From: a virus
Strand: one strand, 5' to 3'
Virus record (IMG/VR): IMGVR_UViG_3300035698_003047
Span: 1-32,027 of that record
DNA: 32,027 nt
Below are positions 10,427 to 17,758 of the stretch, piece after piece. The notes under the pieces were generated by a model that was not told the origin of the DNA, did not search any database, and saw nothing but the letters and a program-made list of their open reading frames with translations. Positions within the stretch are counted from its first letter, which is position 1; the number at the start of each line of letters is the position of its first letter. The translations under genes and the position numbers were made by a program.

Positions 10427-12788
10427 TAACTCTTCTGCTTCTGAGGTGCATGTTGCCTTCCCACTCAGCTGATAAGAACTGACAGGGTAGGTGGCTATCA
10501 CTTTCGATTATTACTCGAAGGCGGTCGGACTTCGACATTACAGGAAACCTAAAGTCACCGGAGGCCAGTGTGGTCGTTCCTAAAACGCCTGCACCGCCAC
10601 CAATTACTCGCCCTGTGTAATCATAAGTTCCTCCAAGTCCGTAGACTTCTAACGGTTTATAGCGTGGTTCAACTTTGACCGTGAAATCACCGCTGTCTTG
10701 ATAGCGTAAGAGCCAGTGTTTGATTTGCAGCCGACCACCAGAAATAGCAATTCGGCCACCGTTGGCCGTTGGTTCTTTCAGGGTTGGTTCTGAGAACTCA
10801 TAGGTCATGGTGTACGGTTCACCGACATACATATCTGTGGCCGTGTGGTCGCCAGCCACAACAATGGTGCTGCCAGTCGCCGAGACTTGTGATAGCACAG
10901 TGCCTTGCGTTGAGCCGCGTGTGACCACGACAGGCGAAGATAGCTCGTAAGGCGTGGTGATTGTAGTTTGCGCTGACACGCTGTCGTATGAGCGTGTGAG
11001 CGCCGTTTCGGCGAAGCGGTAATCTAGCCGCGTGACGTAACTTTGGTCCGTATCGAACCGTCCTTCATCAAAGTGGATCAAAACTAAGACAGTTTTCCCG
11101 CTCTTGTTGCCCACGACATAGAGCGCACTTTCGATAAACTGAGCATTTAATATGGTCATACTATCGAAGGTGTATTTAAACCAAGCGGACTGAACCTTCT
11201 CGCGGCCAGCAACATGATATTTGTAGATGTAAGCTGCTGATGTATCCTCTGTTGTTAGGCAAACAAGTGCATTCTCTGACGTACTTGCCGTCATAGAATA
11301 GACACCTTCAGGCACCAGCTTTGAGACATGCGAAGTAACATCAACGGCGTCAGACCTGTCGGTGTCATCGATAACGTAATATTCACGTACCGAAGTGAAG
11401 CCACCACGGGTTGCAGGAAAATACACAACGCTGCCAGCGGGTGCTGGTTTTGCAGTGGTGCTACTTTCATATTCGGTGGTTTGGCTAATTGACGTGTTCT
11501 TGGGTGTGATAAAGTCAGCGCCTTTGAGAATGAACTGCGTCTGGTCGGAAAACAGGAGTAGTTTTCGGTCAAATGGAATTGCGTGTTTAAGCAGCGAAAC
11601 CTTTGTATGGCTGGCTGCAACATCAATTGGGTCGTTATCTAATAGGCTTCTGGCTGTTGTGGCGAAGAAATCGAAATACTCTGATGTCCTCGACATGATG
11701 ACATTTTCTTCTGCCAACAGACCAAGCCTATTTTGGAAGAAGAAGACGTCTGAAATCTTGTTTCCTACAAACGATGGCGTCGGTATGGATGTTTCATCCC
11801 CAACTGCTCTGTCGCCCCAAGACGCTTGTTCGAATGTAAACGAGCCATCTGATTGTCTAATCAAAAGATGTGGCATGGTAGTGGCATCAATTTCATATTT
11901 GATGTTTGGTTTTATCCATTCAATCCATGTGCCGTTGCCAACTTTGACTTGGGAGCTGTTGTCGGAAACAAATTTCACATAGTAATCATCAAAGTCATTT
12001 GTCTGGTCACCTTGAACGTGGGCGATATAGCCTTCTGGCGCACGAGCAGGGAGGCCATCAAACCGCTGTACTGTGCCAACGGTTGGCGAAAGACCCGTGT
12101 CACCTAAGCTGTCATAGGTGGCGAGGTCGAAAGAGGCGTTCCCGGTCTTACTAATGACTACGGTTGAGCCGTCAGCAGAGGATGTGAATCCGCTTTGTCC
12201 GTTTATGGCTGATGCAAGGCGTGTCGCAATATCATCGGTTCGGGTTTGCATTTGGTCAGAGGCGCTTGTTGTGATGTCGGCTGCTAACGAACCATCCAGA
12301 TAAACTGTGTATCGTTGATTATAGTCACCTTGTTTTACTGAGATGAGACCTGTGTAGGGGTAGATTGGTGATAGTAGGTTTGCCATTGCTGTCGTTTGGG
12401 AAGTGTTCACGATGTACGTGTAGTCCGCAACGGTCACGGCTCTAAAGTCTGTCGCTGGTGTAGTGCTGTTCAGATAAGTTGTCCCATTGGGGTACGTTAC
12501 CGTTTTTGCATTACCTGCGAGGTCATAGACTGAAATCTGATTGCTGGCGTTGAAAAACACAAAATAGCGTTCATTTACGTCACGGTTAATTAGGTGTGTG
12601 AATGACCCCGTAGTTTCGGAGTTACTCATGATTGCCACGTGTTCTAGCGGTGGTCGCTTTAATAAGCCTTCAACCAAACTGGGGAAGGCATTCACTTGGT
12701 TCTCAGCTTGTGATGAAAGCCGCAAAGCTGGGGACTGTTGAGAGATGCCTTGGATTAGGTTGGGGATGGCAGAACTCATCATTGCCAT
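10419..12788 (-). CDS. Tail tubular protein B (nozzle), T7 gp12-like
   Basis: 789 residues, very close to T7 gp12 (794). The N-terminus carries the family signature: IPNLIQGISQQSPALRLSSQ...QVNAFPSLVEGLLKRPP, matching T7 GGISQQ...Q.N...EGL.KRPP. It forms the tail nozzle below the gp11 ring. The ATG overlaps the TGA of the gp11-like gene by one base (TGATG), so termination and re-initiation are coupled. Confidence 0.95.
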   Translation of the reverse strand: MAMMSSAIPNLIQGISQQSPALRLSSQAENQVNAFPSLVEGLLKRPPLEHVAIMSNSETTGSFTHLINRDVNERYFVFFNASNQISVYDLAGNAKTVTYPNGTTYLNSTTPATDFRAVTVADYTYIVNTSQTTAMANLLSPIYPYTGLISVKQGDYNQRYTVYLDGSLAADITTSASDQMQTRTDDIATRLASAINGQSGFTSSADGSTVVISKTGNASFDLATYDSLGDTGLSPTVGTVQRFDGLPARAPEGYIAHVQGDQTNDFDDYYVKFVSDNSSQVKVGNGTWIEWIKPNIKYEIDATTMPHLLIRQSDGSFTFEQASWGDRAVGDETSIPTPSFVGNKISDVFFFQNRLGLLAEENVIMSRTSEYFDFFATTARSLLDNDPIDVAASHTKVSLLKHAIPFDRKLLLFSDQTQFILKGADFITPKNTSISQTTEYESSTTAKPAPAGSVVYFPATRGGFTSVREYYVIDDTDRSDAVDVTSHVSKLVPEGVYSMTASTSENALVCLTTEDTSAAYIYKYHVAGREKVQSAWFKYTFDSMTILNAQFIESALYVVGNKSGKTVLVLIHFDEGRFDTDQSYVTRLDYRFAETALTRSYDSVSAQTTITTPYELSSPVVVTRGSTQGTVLSQVSATGSTIVVAGDHTATDMYVGEPYTMTYEFSEPTLKEPTANGGRIAISGGRLQIKHWLLRYQDSGDFTVKVEPRYKPLEVYGLGGTYDYTGRVIGGGAGVLGTTTLASGDFRFPVMSKSDRLRVIIESDSHLPCQFLSAEWEGNMHLRSRRVNG

Positions 12789-13378
12789 CAGCTTAATACC
12801 CTTTGGTTGAAGCCACGGTTCATGACACGTGCTACTGCGTAGCTATCCATCATGTTGTAGTCAGCAGTGTCACCTTCGAATGCTTTAAGGTCGATGAAGG
12901 CTTTTTGTTCATCACGCGCAATCATCTTGTGGATGCTTTCAGAGTTAAGCATGCGGTCTGAATATATGCGTGCTGCCCGTGTGGTTATGTATCTTTTGGC
13001 TGTATCAGGTAGGATAACAAAGTCTTGAAAGTAGACGATTGAAGCCTTTACTTTTCCCGTGAATGAAAAGGTTCGGTCAGTAAGATTAAATAGTTTACCT
13101 TCTCTCTGCACAACGTTGTAATTATTAGAATCAATTCTTGCAACATCGGCTGGTACAAAGATTTCATTTGTAGCGTTCGGTGATAACTCTACGCCATCTT
13201 CAGTGTTGAAGTGCCAACCCTGCGATTGAACTTCACGACTAACCTCATTCAATACTTGGCTAGCAATTGTAACGTCAGTCACTTGGTTGCCTGAGAGTGT
13301 ATTCACTGGGCTTTCACCAATAGTTGTAAGTAGGACGTTGACCGCTTCTAATTCGGTCATGCTTGTTGGTTTTGTCAT
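12788..13378 (-). CDS. Tail tubular protein A (gatekeeper), T7 gp11-like
   Basis: 196 residues (T7 gp11 has 196). Family features include the N-terminal AVNVLLTTIGESPVNTL followed by VLNEVSREVQSQGWHFNTE, typical of gp11 adaptor rings that join the portal to the nozzle. RBS GAGAGGA lies 7 nt before the ATG. It is the first gene after the capsid terminator and is read together with the gp12-like gene. Confidence 0.95.
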   Translation of the reverse strand: MTKPTSMTELEAVNVLLTTIGESPVNTLSGNQVTDVTIASQVLNEVSREVQSQGWHFNTEDGVELSPNATNEIFVPADVARIDSNNYNVVQREGKLFNLTDRTFSFTGKVKASIVYFQDFVILPDTAKRYITTRAARIYSDRMLNSESIHKMIARDEQKAFIDLKAFEGDTADYNMMDSYAVARVMNRGFNQRVLS

Positions 13379-13394
13379 GATGTCCTCTCATAAG

Positions 13395-13428
13395 AAAAAA
13401 ATGGGCTGGCCCCGTTAAGAGCCAACCC
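13395..13428 (-). terminator. Intrinsic terminator after the capsid gene
   Basis: On the minus strand GGGTTGGC, a 10-nt loop, GCCAGCCC (8 pairs, one G-U), then ATTTTTTTC. It lies directly after the capsid stop and before the RBS of the gp11-like gene. It corresponds in place to T7 T-phi, which lowers expression of genes downstream of the capsid. Confidence 0.88.
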
Positions 13429-13436
13429 AAAAAAGT

Positions 13437-14396
13437 TTAAGCAGATTTGATTTCGACTGCGCATTCTGGGCGCAAGATACCGTGGCCCATGGCATATTTT
13501 GCTGCCATAAGAGTGCCTTGGTACATAATCTCAAAATCACCTGAGGTACGCTCAACAGCGAGGTCCATCAGTTTAACAGTACCCAAGGCTTGCTTCTGCA
13601 TAACTACCGCTACGGTAGTCGAGAAGTCGCCGTGGTAGGTGTTATTCTCACCAGACACTGCAGATACGTTAGTTGATGGTACGTTGTTCGATTTAACGAT
13701 TTGGATACCAGCAACCTTTAGGACAGAGCCGTCTGCATATACGCCTGACCCGCCCCAATCACGATTGATAACATCAGTCGTTTGGACAAGGTTGTAGTAT
13801 TGTGCTGGCTTTACGATAGCCACACGCTCATTCTCAGGTACGTCTTTCTCGTCGAACACCTTTGCGGCTTCAAAGATTGACGCGGCAAGAGATGCGCCGT
13901 TGGTTGCTGCGTCAGCGTCTGTAATTGCTGAGCCGCCATTGCCACCTGATACAGTAGCACTGGAACGTGCTGCTAAGACTGCAAGTTGCAGCAAGCGAAC
14001 GTCAAACTGTTTGGCGAGAGCCATGCCCAAGAGGCGTGAATACTCTGCACGAACGTCATAGTGGTTTTTAGCTTCATCTATATTTGCGATGAATGTATCT
14101 GCAATCAGAACGTCATCGATGTTTACCACGACTTCGTTATGAGCAATTGTTTGTGTTCCCAATAGGGGTGTACCCACGGTGTGGTAGGCAGCGTTAGCTT
14201 TACCTGTCACTGGAAACTGGGCTGACTTACCAGACGAGATTGTTCGGCTGACGTGTAAGTCTTTCATTACGTTGGTTTCGTCGAATGCTGTGAGAACTTC
14301 ACCAGCAAAGACTTTTAAGAACAGAGCATTTGTCTGTGCATAGTTAGCCGCTGCAGAGTTTGCTGCACCTAAGCGGCTGGCTGTTACGTTGGTCAT
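13437..14396 (-). CDS. Major capsid protein, T7 gp10-like
   Basis: 319 residues. The N-terminal Ala-rich arm (MTNVTASRLGAANSAAANYA) is followed by ALFLKVFAGEVLTAFDETN and VSRTISSGKSAQFPVTGKA, the usual start of T7-type HK97-fold capsid proteins; DVLIADTFIANIDEAKNHYD is the next conserved block. T7 gp10A has 345 residues. It is the last gene before a strong terminator. Unlike T7, it is separated from the scaffold gene by about 2.5 kb of accessory genes. Its leader is long (about 470 nt from the repeat at 14869-14895). Confidence 0.93.
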   Translation of the reverse strand: MTNVTASRLGAANSAAANYAQTNALFLKVFAGEVLTAFDETNVMKDLHVSRTISSGKSAQFPVTGKANAAYHTVGTPLLGTQTIAHNEVVVNIDDVLIADTFIANIDEAKNHYDVRAEYSRLLGMALAKQFDVRLLQLAVLAARSSATVSGGNGGSAITDADAATNGASLAASIFEAAKVFDEKDVPENERVAIVKPAQYYNLVQTTDVINRDWGGSGVYADGSVLKVAGIQIVKSNNVPSTNVSAVSGENNTYHGDFSTTVAVVMQKQALGTVKLMDLAVERTSGDFEIMYQGTLMAAKYAMGHGILRPECAVEIKSA

Positions 14397-14484
14397 TTTA
14401 TAATTCCAAAATTGTGTTGATAAGGGGAAATGACTGTCGTTATGCTCAGGCCGAGGTTGTCACTCGCAAGTGGCCGCAGTTGTT

Positions 14485-14514
14485 CATAGTTGATAGTCCG
14501 TCTGCCTAAAGAGG
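14485..14514 (-). repeat. Degenerate third copy of the lipoprotein-gene leader
   Basis: The minus strand reads CTTTAGGCAGACGGACTA then TCAACTATG. This resembles the start of the two better leader copies (CTTTGGCAGACTGACTTTG then ATACTTATGG) with small indels. It lies upstream of the capsid gene and may be the remnant of a duplicated cassette unit or a shared regulatory site. Only partial similarity, so low confidence. Confidence 0.4.
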
Positions 14515-14545
14515 CATGACATTTGACCCAGTGAGAAATTATTAA

Positions 14546-14725
14546 ATGCAGAAAATTATCAGTTTATTTGTAATTTGTTCGGCTCTTGCCACACCCGCTT
14601 TCTCTGAAGATGGTCGCTATCAGGTGGTCGTAATCGGAGATAAACCCACTTATCTTGTGATTGACACTAACACTGGCAAAACACGTTATTGTCAGGCCTA
14701 TGCACACGATTTAAAACTTAAGTGA
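14546..14725 (+). CDS. Small secreted protein, opposite strand (59 aa)
   Basis: A 59-codon plus-strand frame in the gap between capsid and the lipoprotein genes. The first 20 residues (MQKIISLFVICSALATPAFS) form a clean Sec signal peptide: Lys near the N-terminus, hydrophobic core and an A-F-S cleavage site before EDGRYQVVV. The mature part, about 39 residues, is GRYQVVVIGDKPTYLVIDT followed by a single-Cys C-terminal part. A weak GTGAGAA precedes the ATG by 6 nt. It runs against all surrounding genes, as lysogenic-conversion genes often do. I recognise no family. The signal peptide argues for a real gene. Confidence 0.55.
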   Translation: MQKIISLFVICSALATPAFSEDGRYQVVVIGDKPTYLVIDTNTGKTRYCQAYAHDLKLK

Positions 14726-14805
14726 TAAGCACATCGTCGTTGCCCTATAAACAGTTACTCTAGTGTTACCCTTTTTCTGTTCACCGACGACGACTATAAC
14801 CTATA

Positions 14806-14824
14806 AATACATCCAAGATGTATT
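14806..14824. other. Perfect 8-bp inverted repeat with 3-nt loop
   Basis: AATACATC-CAA-GATGTATT lies in the AT-rich gap between the plus-strand small gene and the 27-bp repeat. No T-run follows on either side, so an intrinsic terminator is unlikely. It could be an operator or an mRNA hairpin. The remaining non-coding sequence of this gap (14726-14942) shows nothing else clear besides the repeat at 14869. Confidence 0.4.
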
Positions 14825-14868
14825 ATTAAACTAAGATAATATTTTCTTTGTCGCTATAATCTTGAAAC

Positions 14869-14895
14869 ATAAAGTCTCCCTCGGCTGGGGCCAAA
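14869..14895 (-). promoter_or_regulatory. 27-bp repeat, copy 1: candidate phage RNA polymerase promoter
   Basis: An exact copy of 15404-15430. On the minus strand it ends in GCCGAGGGAGACTTTAT. The GGGAGA core is the initial transcribed sequence of T7-type promoters, and the conserved block would span about -15 to +12 if the first G of GGGAGA is +1. It lies upstream of the capsid gene. No further exact copies were seen in the window, which weakens the promoter reading; an alternative is a recombination or processing site. Confidence 0.45.
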
Positions 14896-14942
14896 TCAAT
14901 TCTCACGATATGTGCCAATAATTCTGAATGAATATTGCTGCC

Positions 14943-15293
14943 CTAATAGCATGTGACTCTTCTGCCACTAGAGCTGACACGACAATGGGACGTATTTCTA
15001 GCAGGAGTAACTGGGTTATAGACAGGAGGGTTATAAATAGATGAAGAGCTTCTGGGCGCACCTGCTCTAGCCTCTCGCTCAGCCGCAATCTCTTGGTTTA
15101 TTCTTTTTGCGTACTTCCTGCAATTTAAACCTCTAGATTCTATCTCTGCTTGTCTAACGCGTGCTGCTGGGCCAACTTTCGTTATTGTAGCTTTACTATA
15201 ACAGAGCTGATAATCTGTTTTACCTTCATATTTAGCGGCACATCCAGCCAATAAACCCAAGCCAACAATCGCAGCAATCAAAGCGTAACGCAT
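14943..15293 (-). CDS. Small lipoprotein B (116 aa)
   Basis: The signal peptide MRYALIAAIVGLGLLAGC carries the lipobox LAGC with Cys18 as the lipidation site. The mature part has a motif seen in many small proteobacterial lipoproteins (YQLCYSKA, then A..EIESRGLNCRKY). After that come a charged helix (INQEIAAEREARAG), a Ser/Pro-rich linker and a C-terminal CRVSSSGRRVTCY with two Cys. RBS GGAG lies 9 nt before ATG. The gene is bracketed by the two 27-bp repeats, so it may have moved or been copied as a unit. A role in superinfection exclusion is possible by analogy with phage lipoproteins such as T5 Llp but is not shown by the sequence. Confidence 0.75.
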   Translation of the reverse strand: MRYALIAAIVGLGLLAGCAAKYEGKTDYQLCYSKATITKVGPAARVRQAEIESRGLNCRKYAKRINQEIAAEREARAGAPRSSSSIYNPPVYNPVTPARNTSHCRVSSSGRRVTCY

Positions 15294-15303
15294 TTTATAA
15301 TCT

Positions 15304-15353
15304 CCATAAGTATCAAAGTCAGTCTGCCAAAGAGCAAGCCAATCTACAAACTT
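15304..15353 (-). repeat. 50-bp leader repeat upstream of lipoprotein B
   Basis: Aligned by eye without gaps, 42 of 50 bases match 16437-16486, which precedes lipoprotein A. On the minus strand the block ends in ATACTTATGG, whose last two Gs begin the gene's ribosome binding site. The shared leader means the two lipoprotein genes arose from a duplicated expression unit or are controlled together. The rest of this intergenic stretch (15354-15403) shows nothing recognisable. Confidence 0.75.
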
Positions 15354-15403
15354 ATTCTTTGTTTTGCCGTGAAAATAGCAAAGTGATTAAAGTCAAACGT
15401 CAG

Positions 15404-15430
15404 ATAAAGTCTCCCTCGGCTGGGGCCAAA
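15404..15430 (-). promoter_or_regulatory. 27-bp repeat, copy 2: candidate phage RNA polymerase promoter
   Basis: Identical to 14869-14895 over all 27 bases, while the bases on either side differ. In the minus direction it lies after the Sel1 gene and before lipoprotein B, in a gap where a new transcript could start. The GGGAGA core supports a T7-type late promoter. The leader between it and lipoprotein B is about 110 nt. Confidence 0.45.
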
Positions 15431-15477
15431 GTCAGTTTCGTGTGACATTAACCAAGGAATAACATGCAGTAGCCCAG

Positions 15478-16098
15478 TTAATACCCACACTTGGTATAGC
15501 CACTGCTCATGCACTCACGGGCCATAGCAGTCGCTTTCTCTATTGCTGCTGGGGTCATTAGACCTGCTCGCTCATCTCTCCATTCACCTGCCTTATCGTG
15601 ACCATTAGCAGACGCAATGTTGTACCACATGTGAGCCATGACGTTATCTTGAAGTACGCCATTGCCGTACTCATACATGACACCAAGATTGTTTTGACCA
15701 TTATCATATCCTTGCTCAGCAGCTAGACGATACCACTTCACAGCTTCTTTGTAGTCTTGAAGAACGCCTTGGCCTTTGTCGTACTTAATCCCAAGATTGA
15801 ATTGAGCTTTAGCAATCCCTTGCTCAGCAGCTAGTCGATACCACTTCACAGCTTCTTTGGAGTCTTGAGGAACGCCTTGGCCTTTGTTGTACATAATACC
15901 AAGATTGTATTGAGCGTTCGCATATCCTTGTTCAGCTAAAGGCGTCCACTCTTGAATGGCCGTAGCAAAGTCACCAGCATTGTAAGCATCGTAACCCTTG
16001 TCAAAGTCCTGTGCTGCGACGGGTGAGGAGAGCGTCATCAGAAACGCTAGAACCAGAAAGTGGATCGCCCGTATTGGCTTGGTTAGGTGTTTAGTCAT
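15478..16098 (-). CDS. Secreted Sel1-repeat (TPR-like) protein
   Basis: 206 residues from the ATG at 16098, which has GAGGAGG 3 nt upstream; an earlier in-frame ATG at 16128 would add an odd Met/Arg-rich leader. Residues 1-30 are a signal peptide ending SSPVAAQ. From about residue 35 there are four Sel1-like repeats of 36 residues (AEQGYANAQYNLGIMYNKG, AEQGIAKAQFNLGIKYDKG and so on), ending in a capping helix with two Cys (ARECMSSGYTKCGY). Sel1 proteins are protein-protein adaptors in the periplasm or at the surface. The second and third repeats are nearly identical at DNA level with a 108-bp period (15721 versus 15829). A Sel1 gene inside a T7-like structural operon is unusual and suggests acquisition from a host. 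Confidence 0.85.
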   Translation of the reverse strand: MTKHLTKPIRAIHFLVLAFLMTLSSPVAAQDFDKGYDAYNAGDFATAIQEWTPLAEQGYANAQYNLGIMYNKGQGVPQDSKEAVKWYRLAAEQGIAKAQFNLGIKYDKGQGVLQDYKEAVKWYRLAAEQGYDNGQNNLGVMYEYGNGVLQDNVMAHMWYNIASANGHDKAGEWRDERAGLMTPAAIEKATAMARECMSSGYTKCGY

Positions 16099-16166
16099 TG
16101 TCCTCCTCATCCTCATCATAAACATCAATGTAAATGTGAATTACGCCCGTACAGCGGTAGAGGTAG

Positions 16167-16424
16167 TCAGTTACAACCACCCTGCCTGCAGTACCAACTA
16201 TTATTGAAATTATCTCGCGCTCTATTTCTACGAGCAATAGAACGATTACTTGCTATTTCTTTCTGGAGCCGGCTTTCCTCTGCAACACAATTACGGAAGT
16301 CAGAAGTACCATTCTTATAACCGTATCCAGAACAAGTCTGAACGGGAGTTTGTGGAGGAGGGCCATACAAGCAACCCGCCAAAGGTAGAAAAGCAATACT
16401 TGCTATCAAGACTGATTTTATCAT
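16167..16424 (-). CDS. Small lipoprotein A (85 aa)
   Basis: The signal peptide MIKSVLIASIAFLPLAGC carries the lipobox LAGC (Cys18). The mature part has a Pro-rich stretch (YGPPPQTPVQ) followed by TCSGYGYKNGTSDFRNCV, a C-x(n)-YGy..GT..f..C pattern common in small alpha/gammaproteobacterial lipoproteins, then a basic helix and a Cys-containing end. RBS GGGGAT lies 10 nt before ATG. It shares its 50-bp leader with lipoprotein B. The proteins themselves are only distantly alike, mainly in the lipoprotein signal. Confidence 0.72.
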   Translation of the reverse strand: MIKSVLIASIAFLPLAGCLYGPPPQTPVQTCSGYGYKNGTSDFRNCVAEESRLQKEIASNRSIARRNRARDNFNNSWYCRQGGCN

Positions 16425-16436
16425 TTGTGACTATCC

Positions 16437-16486
16437 CCATAAGTATCACACTCAGACTGCCAAAGAACAAACCCATCTGCAAACTA
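16437..16486 (-). repeat. 50-bp leader repeat upstream of lipoprotein A
   Basis: Matches 15304-15353 at 42 of 50 positions by eye, including the block GGCAG..TGA.T.TGATAC. The end overlaps the lipoprotein A ribosome binding site. The upstream edge overlaps a short inverted repeat (CAAAC-TAAAT-GTTTG, 16481-16495). Confidence 0.75.
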
Positions 16487-16522
16487 AATGTTTGTCTTGG
16501 AAATTGACGGGGGGCTAAAAAT

Positions 16523-16867
<345 letters not shown>

Positions 16868-16894
16868 TGTTCTTACTCCCAAAAATATACGAGT

Positions 16895-16918
16895 AGTTTG
16901 GATAACTTATCAAACTAA
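16895..16918. other. Inverted repeat in the scaffold-HIRAN gap
   Basis: TAGTTTG and CAAACTA flank GATAACTTAT in the 70-nt gap before the HIRAN gene. The inner bases are also nearly palindromic. No T-run follows directly, although ATATTTTT occurs about 10 nt downstream on the minus strand. Candidates are an operator, a weak terminator or an mRNA hairpin at the entry to the accessory cassette. Confidence 0.4.
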
Positions 16919-16937
16919 GGGGCCTTGGCAACCTTCA

Positions 16938-17657
16938 TTAAAATACGCTTGAACGGCCCAGCTTCTGCTCAACGTCTTTCGTGTAAGCAGTGTCTTTGCC
17001 GTATCTTGGGTCTTTCATCGCAGCTACAACTTGAGCCGTAGAGCGGAACTCATCTTTCAATGCTGCTTGAGCCTTGCCTGAAACTAGGTTTGGCTCTGTG
17101 TCACCCGCAGCATCCCGCTTGGACATCATCCACTCGACAGCCATCTTCGCATTGTCGGTGCCGTTAGAGACCATCTGATTGTAAACTTCGAGTTCGTTGG
17201 ACGCCATGTTATCACGCGCCCAATCCGTCAGGTCTTTATACCCATCTTCGCCACCAGCCACCGCCATAACGGTATTTGAATCCGCCTCTTGGTTTGACTG
17301 CATGCCTTGGATGTAGGTCTCCACCATTGCCTTTGGGTAACCCATTTGCTCCAACTCAGAGAAACTATCGTCAGACAACGCACCATCAGCTGCATATTCC
17401 TCAGAGAATTTACCAAACTCTGGACTTGCGTTTTCTTTATTCTCAGTTGGATTATCATCAGTTGTCGCTTCATTTTCAGCTGGGGTTTCCTTTGGGACAG
17501 AGAGTTTCTTTTCAAGTTCCGTGTATGACTTCGCCAAGTCTTCGGGAGAGTTAAACTTTTCTGGCAACCAATCTGGACGTTCAGATGCTTGGTTATCCTC
17601 AGCACCGGGTGCTTCTGGGCCAGTTTCGGGTTCAGTAATGGTTATGCTTTCTGCCAT
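16938..17657 (-). CDS. Scaffolding protein, T7 gp9-like
   Basis: 239 residues, strongly acidic and Glu/Asn-rich in the first half (TEPETGPEAPGAEDNQ) with a conserved RPDWLPEKFNSPEDLAKSY.ELE.KL block, the usual N-terminal signature of T7-like scaffold or capsid assembly proteins. The C-terminus is basic (DPRYGKDTAYTKDVEQKLG), as expected for the capsid-binding helix-turn-helix. It lies between portal and capsid, but the capsid is displaced by the accessory cassette. Confidence 0.9.
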   Translation of the reverse strand: MAESITITEPETGPEAPGAEDNQASERPDWLPEKFNSPEDLAKSYTELEKKLSVPKETPAENEATTDDNPTENKENASPEFGKFSEEYAADGALSDDSFSELEQMGYPKAMVETYIQGMQSNQEADSNTVMAVAGGEDGYKDLTDWARDNMASNELEVYNQMVSNGTDNAKMAVEWMMSKRDAAGDTEPNLVSGKAQAALKDEFRSTAQVVAAMKDPRYGKDTAYTKDVEQKLGRSSVF

Positions 17658-17659
17658 GT

Positions 17660-17758
17660 TTAGAAGTCTTCCCGTGTACGAGTGGGCTTCTTAACAATGG
17701 TAGGTGCGGCCAGTGTTGGCTTAGCCGCCGTTTCCTTGCTGTCTTTGGTTTTCGACAT
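17660..17758 (-). CDS. Small basic protein between portal and scaffold (32 aa)
   Basis: Starts MSKTKDSKETAAKPTLAAP and ends KKPTRTREDF. It overlaps the end of the portal gene by 38 nt and ends 2 nt before the scaffold ATG. AGGA lies 7 nt before the ATG. The fit of RBS, overlap and spacing argues for a real gene. It is Lys/Thr/Pro-rich and probably unstructured; function unknown. Confidence 0.6.
   Translation of the reverse strand: MSKTKDSKETAAKPTLAAPTIVKKPTRTREDF

Noticed and set aside
10427-10501. 25-codon extension of the gp13-like gene
   Set aside because: Would lie wholly within the gp12-like gene; the ATG at 10426 gives the typical overlap and family length.
11395-11982. 195-codon plus-strand frame within the gp12-like gene
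   Set aside because: Antisense shadow of a confidently assigned tail protein, with no domain or RBS.
16503-16522. Possible terminator after the HIRAN gene around GCCCCCC
   Set aside because: No matching stem arm beside the C-run and the T-run precedes it, so no hairpin-plus-T structure.
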